Shown here in pieces: positions 13,805-13,960 of a stretch of DNA of 13,960 nt (its first letter is position 1; each line of letters starts with the position of its first letter). The notes under the pieces were generated by a model. It did no database searches and was not told the DNA's origin. It saw nothing but the letters and a program-made list of their open reading frames with translations. The stretch is from JBDTGE01 sp050742975 (GTDB lineage: Bacteria; Actinomycetota; Actinomycetes; Mycobacteriales; Jatrophihabitantaceae). The position numbers and the translations under genes were made by a program. The stretch covers positions 1 to 13,960 of the forward strand of contig JBOGDQ010000336.1 in the NCBI GenBank assembly GCA_050742975.1. Reading direction: 5' to 3'.

Positions 13805-13816
13805 CGTGTCCGAAAT
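13805..13816. repeat. IS3 terminal inverted repeat, right
   Basis: CGTGTCCGAAAT is the reverse complement, with one mismatch, of the repeat at 12560-12571. It lies about 40 bp upstream of orfA, so it is the promoter-proximal end of the element. Confidence 0.8.
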
Positions 13817-13959
13817 CTGGGAGGCAGGCCAACCTGAAAGCGCGCACCGAGTTTTGGAACCCCACAGGCTGCGGCCACCGCCGATGTGTCCCAGGTGGGG
13901 GGCAGCGTGCTGGCGGCTGCTGAGCGGGCCACGCTGTAGTCGAGTTCGCGTTCGATGAC
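13817..13959 (-). pseudogene. Unrecognised partial reading frame at right edge, possibly upstream part of the interrupted gene
   Basis: The minus-strand frame entering from the right edge (VIERELDYSVARSAAASTLP, then PTWDTSAVAAACGVPKLG) is open and G/C-rich at third positions, as real genes here are, until it runs into the IS end. By position it should be the upstream part of the HNH/DUF222 gene. The residues do not look like the segment expected immediately before the surviving fragment, and there is no target duplication. It could therefore be an earlier part of the same gene joined by a deletion, or an unrelated gene. Confidence 0.3.
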
Positions 13960-13960
13960 G

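Larger units (their letters stand above)
12560..13816 (-). mobile_element. IS3-family insertion sequence, about 1.26 kb, structurally complete
   Basis: The element holds two overlapping minus-strand genes (orfA 13476-13766, orfB 12589-13479) bounded by near-identical 12-bp terminal inverted repeats: ATTTCGGACATG at 12560-12571 and its complement CGTGTCCGAAAT at 13805-13816, with one mismatch. Both frames are intact, the DDE residues are present, and a -1 slippery site lies in the overlap, so it could be active. Length is typical of the IS3 family. The exact ends are set by the repeats only. I find no 3-5 bp direct target repeat at any reasonable choice of ends, which suggests a later rearrangement at one side or imprecise boundaries. 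It interrupts the HNH gene. Confidence 0.88.

Noticed and set aside
1..13960. tRNA, rRNA, riboswitch or CRISPR array
   Set aside because: No cloverleaf or T-loop consensus, no rRNA-like stretch and no regularly spaced direct repeats beyond the short TTTGCA and TCGRTG sets were seen on either strand. The check was by eye only.

Overview
This 13,960-base window comes from a high-GC Gram-positive chromosome, most likely an Actinomycetota member. The base composition, strong G/C bias at third codon positions, frequent GTG starts, several promoters that look leaderless, a DUF2277 gene, an actinobacterial pentapeptide-repeat family and a DUF222/13E12-type HNH gene all point that way. I cannot name the genus. 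No rRNA, tRNA, CRISPR array or phage module is visible.  Layout, left to right. (1) Positions 1-734, minus strand: an AraC-type regulator followed by a glyoxalase-fold (VOC) protein cut by the left edge. (2) Positions 852-2716, plus strand: an ArsR-type regulator whose stop overlaps the start of an MFS exporter (GTGA). It is driven from a promoter carrying three TTTGCA repeats exactly 14 bp apart. (3) Positions 2676-3467, minus: an alpha/beta hydrolase that overlaps the end of the exporter gene. (4) Positions 3642-4265, plus: a membrane-anchored protein with a short, degenerate CAP/SCP-like domain. (5) Positions 4341-6392, minus: a pseudouridine salvage operon made of an HTH-PfkB kinase (psuK-like) and pseudouridine-5'-phosphate glycosidase (psuG). 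Its promoter looks leaderless and has a palindrome between the -35 and -10 elements. (6) Positions 6665-9653, plus: a membrane-anchored, probably beta-propeller protein preceded by two near-identical palindromes, then a divergent Ser/Thr kinase fused to two membrane helices and a PH-like tail. A strong hairpin terminator follows at 9707-9745. (7) Positions 9758-11346: a HesB/IscA-like protein lacking the usual C-terminal cysteines (minus), DUF2277 (plus), and an RlmA-type 23S rRNA guanine-N1 methyltransferase (minus). (8) Positions 11436-13960: a pentapeptide-repeat protein that appears to have lost an internal cysteine-rich segment, tail-to-tail with the C-terminal part of an HNH endonuclease gene. 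That gene is cut by a complete IS3-family element at 12560-13816, and an unrecognised partial reading frame lies beyond it.  Working together: psuK and psuG should convert pseudouridine to pseudouridine 5'-phosphate and then to uracil plus ribose 5-phosphate. The ArsR-MFS pair looks like a ligand-induced efflux unit, and the AraC-VOC pair like a regulator with its target enzyme. Most of the window is ordinary chromosomal content. The observations most worth follow-up are the regulatory sites (three TTTGCA repeats; twin TGTCAG-N5-CTGACA palindromes; the psuK operator), the kinase-PH fusion beside a propeller protein, the shortened pentapeptide-repeat protein, and the IS3 insertion whose terminal repeat supplies a start codon to the gene fragment it cut. 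I do not see a clear, wholly new multi-gene system.
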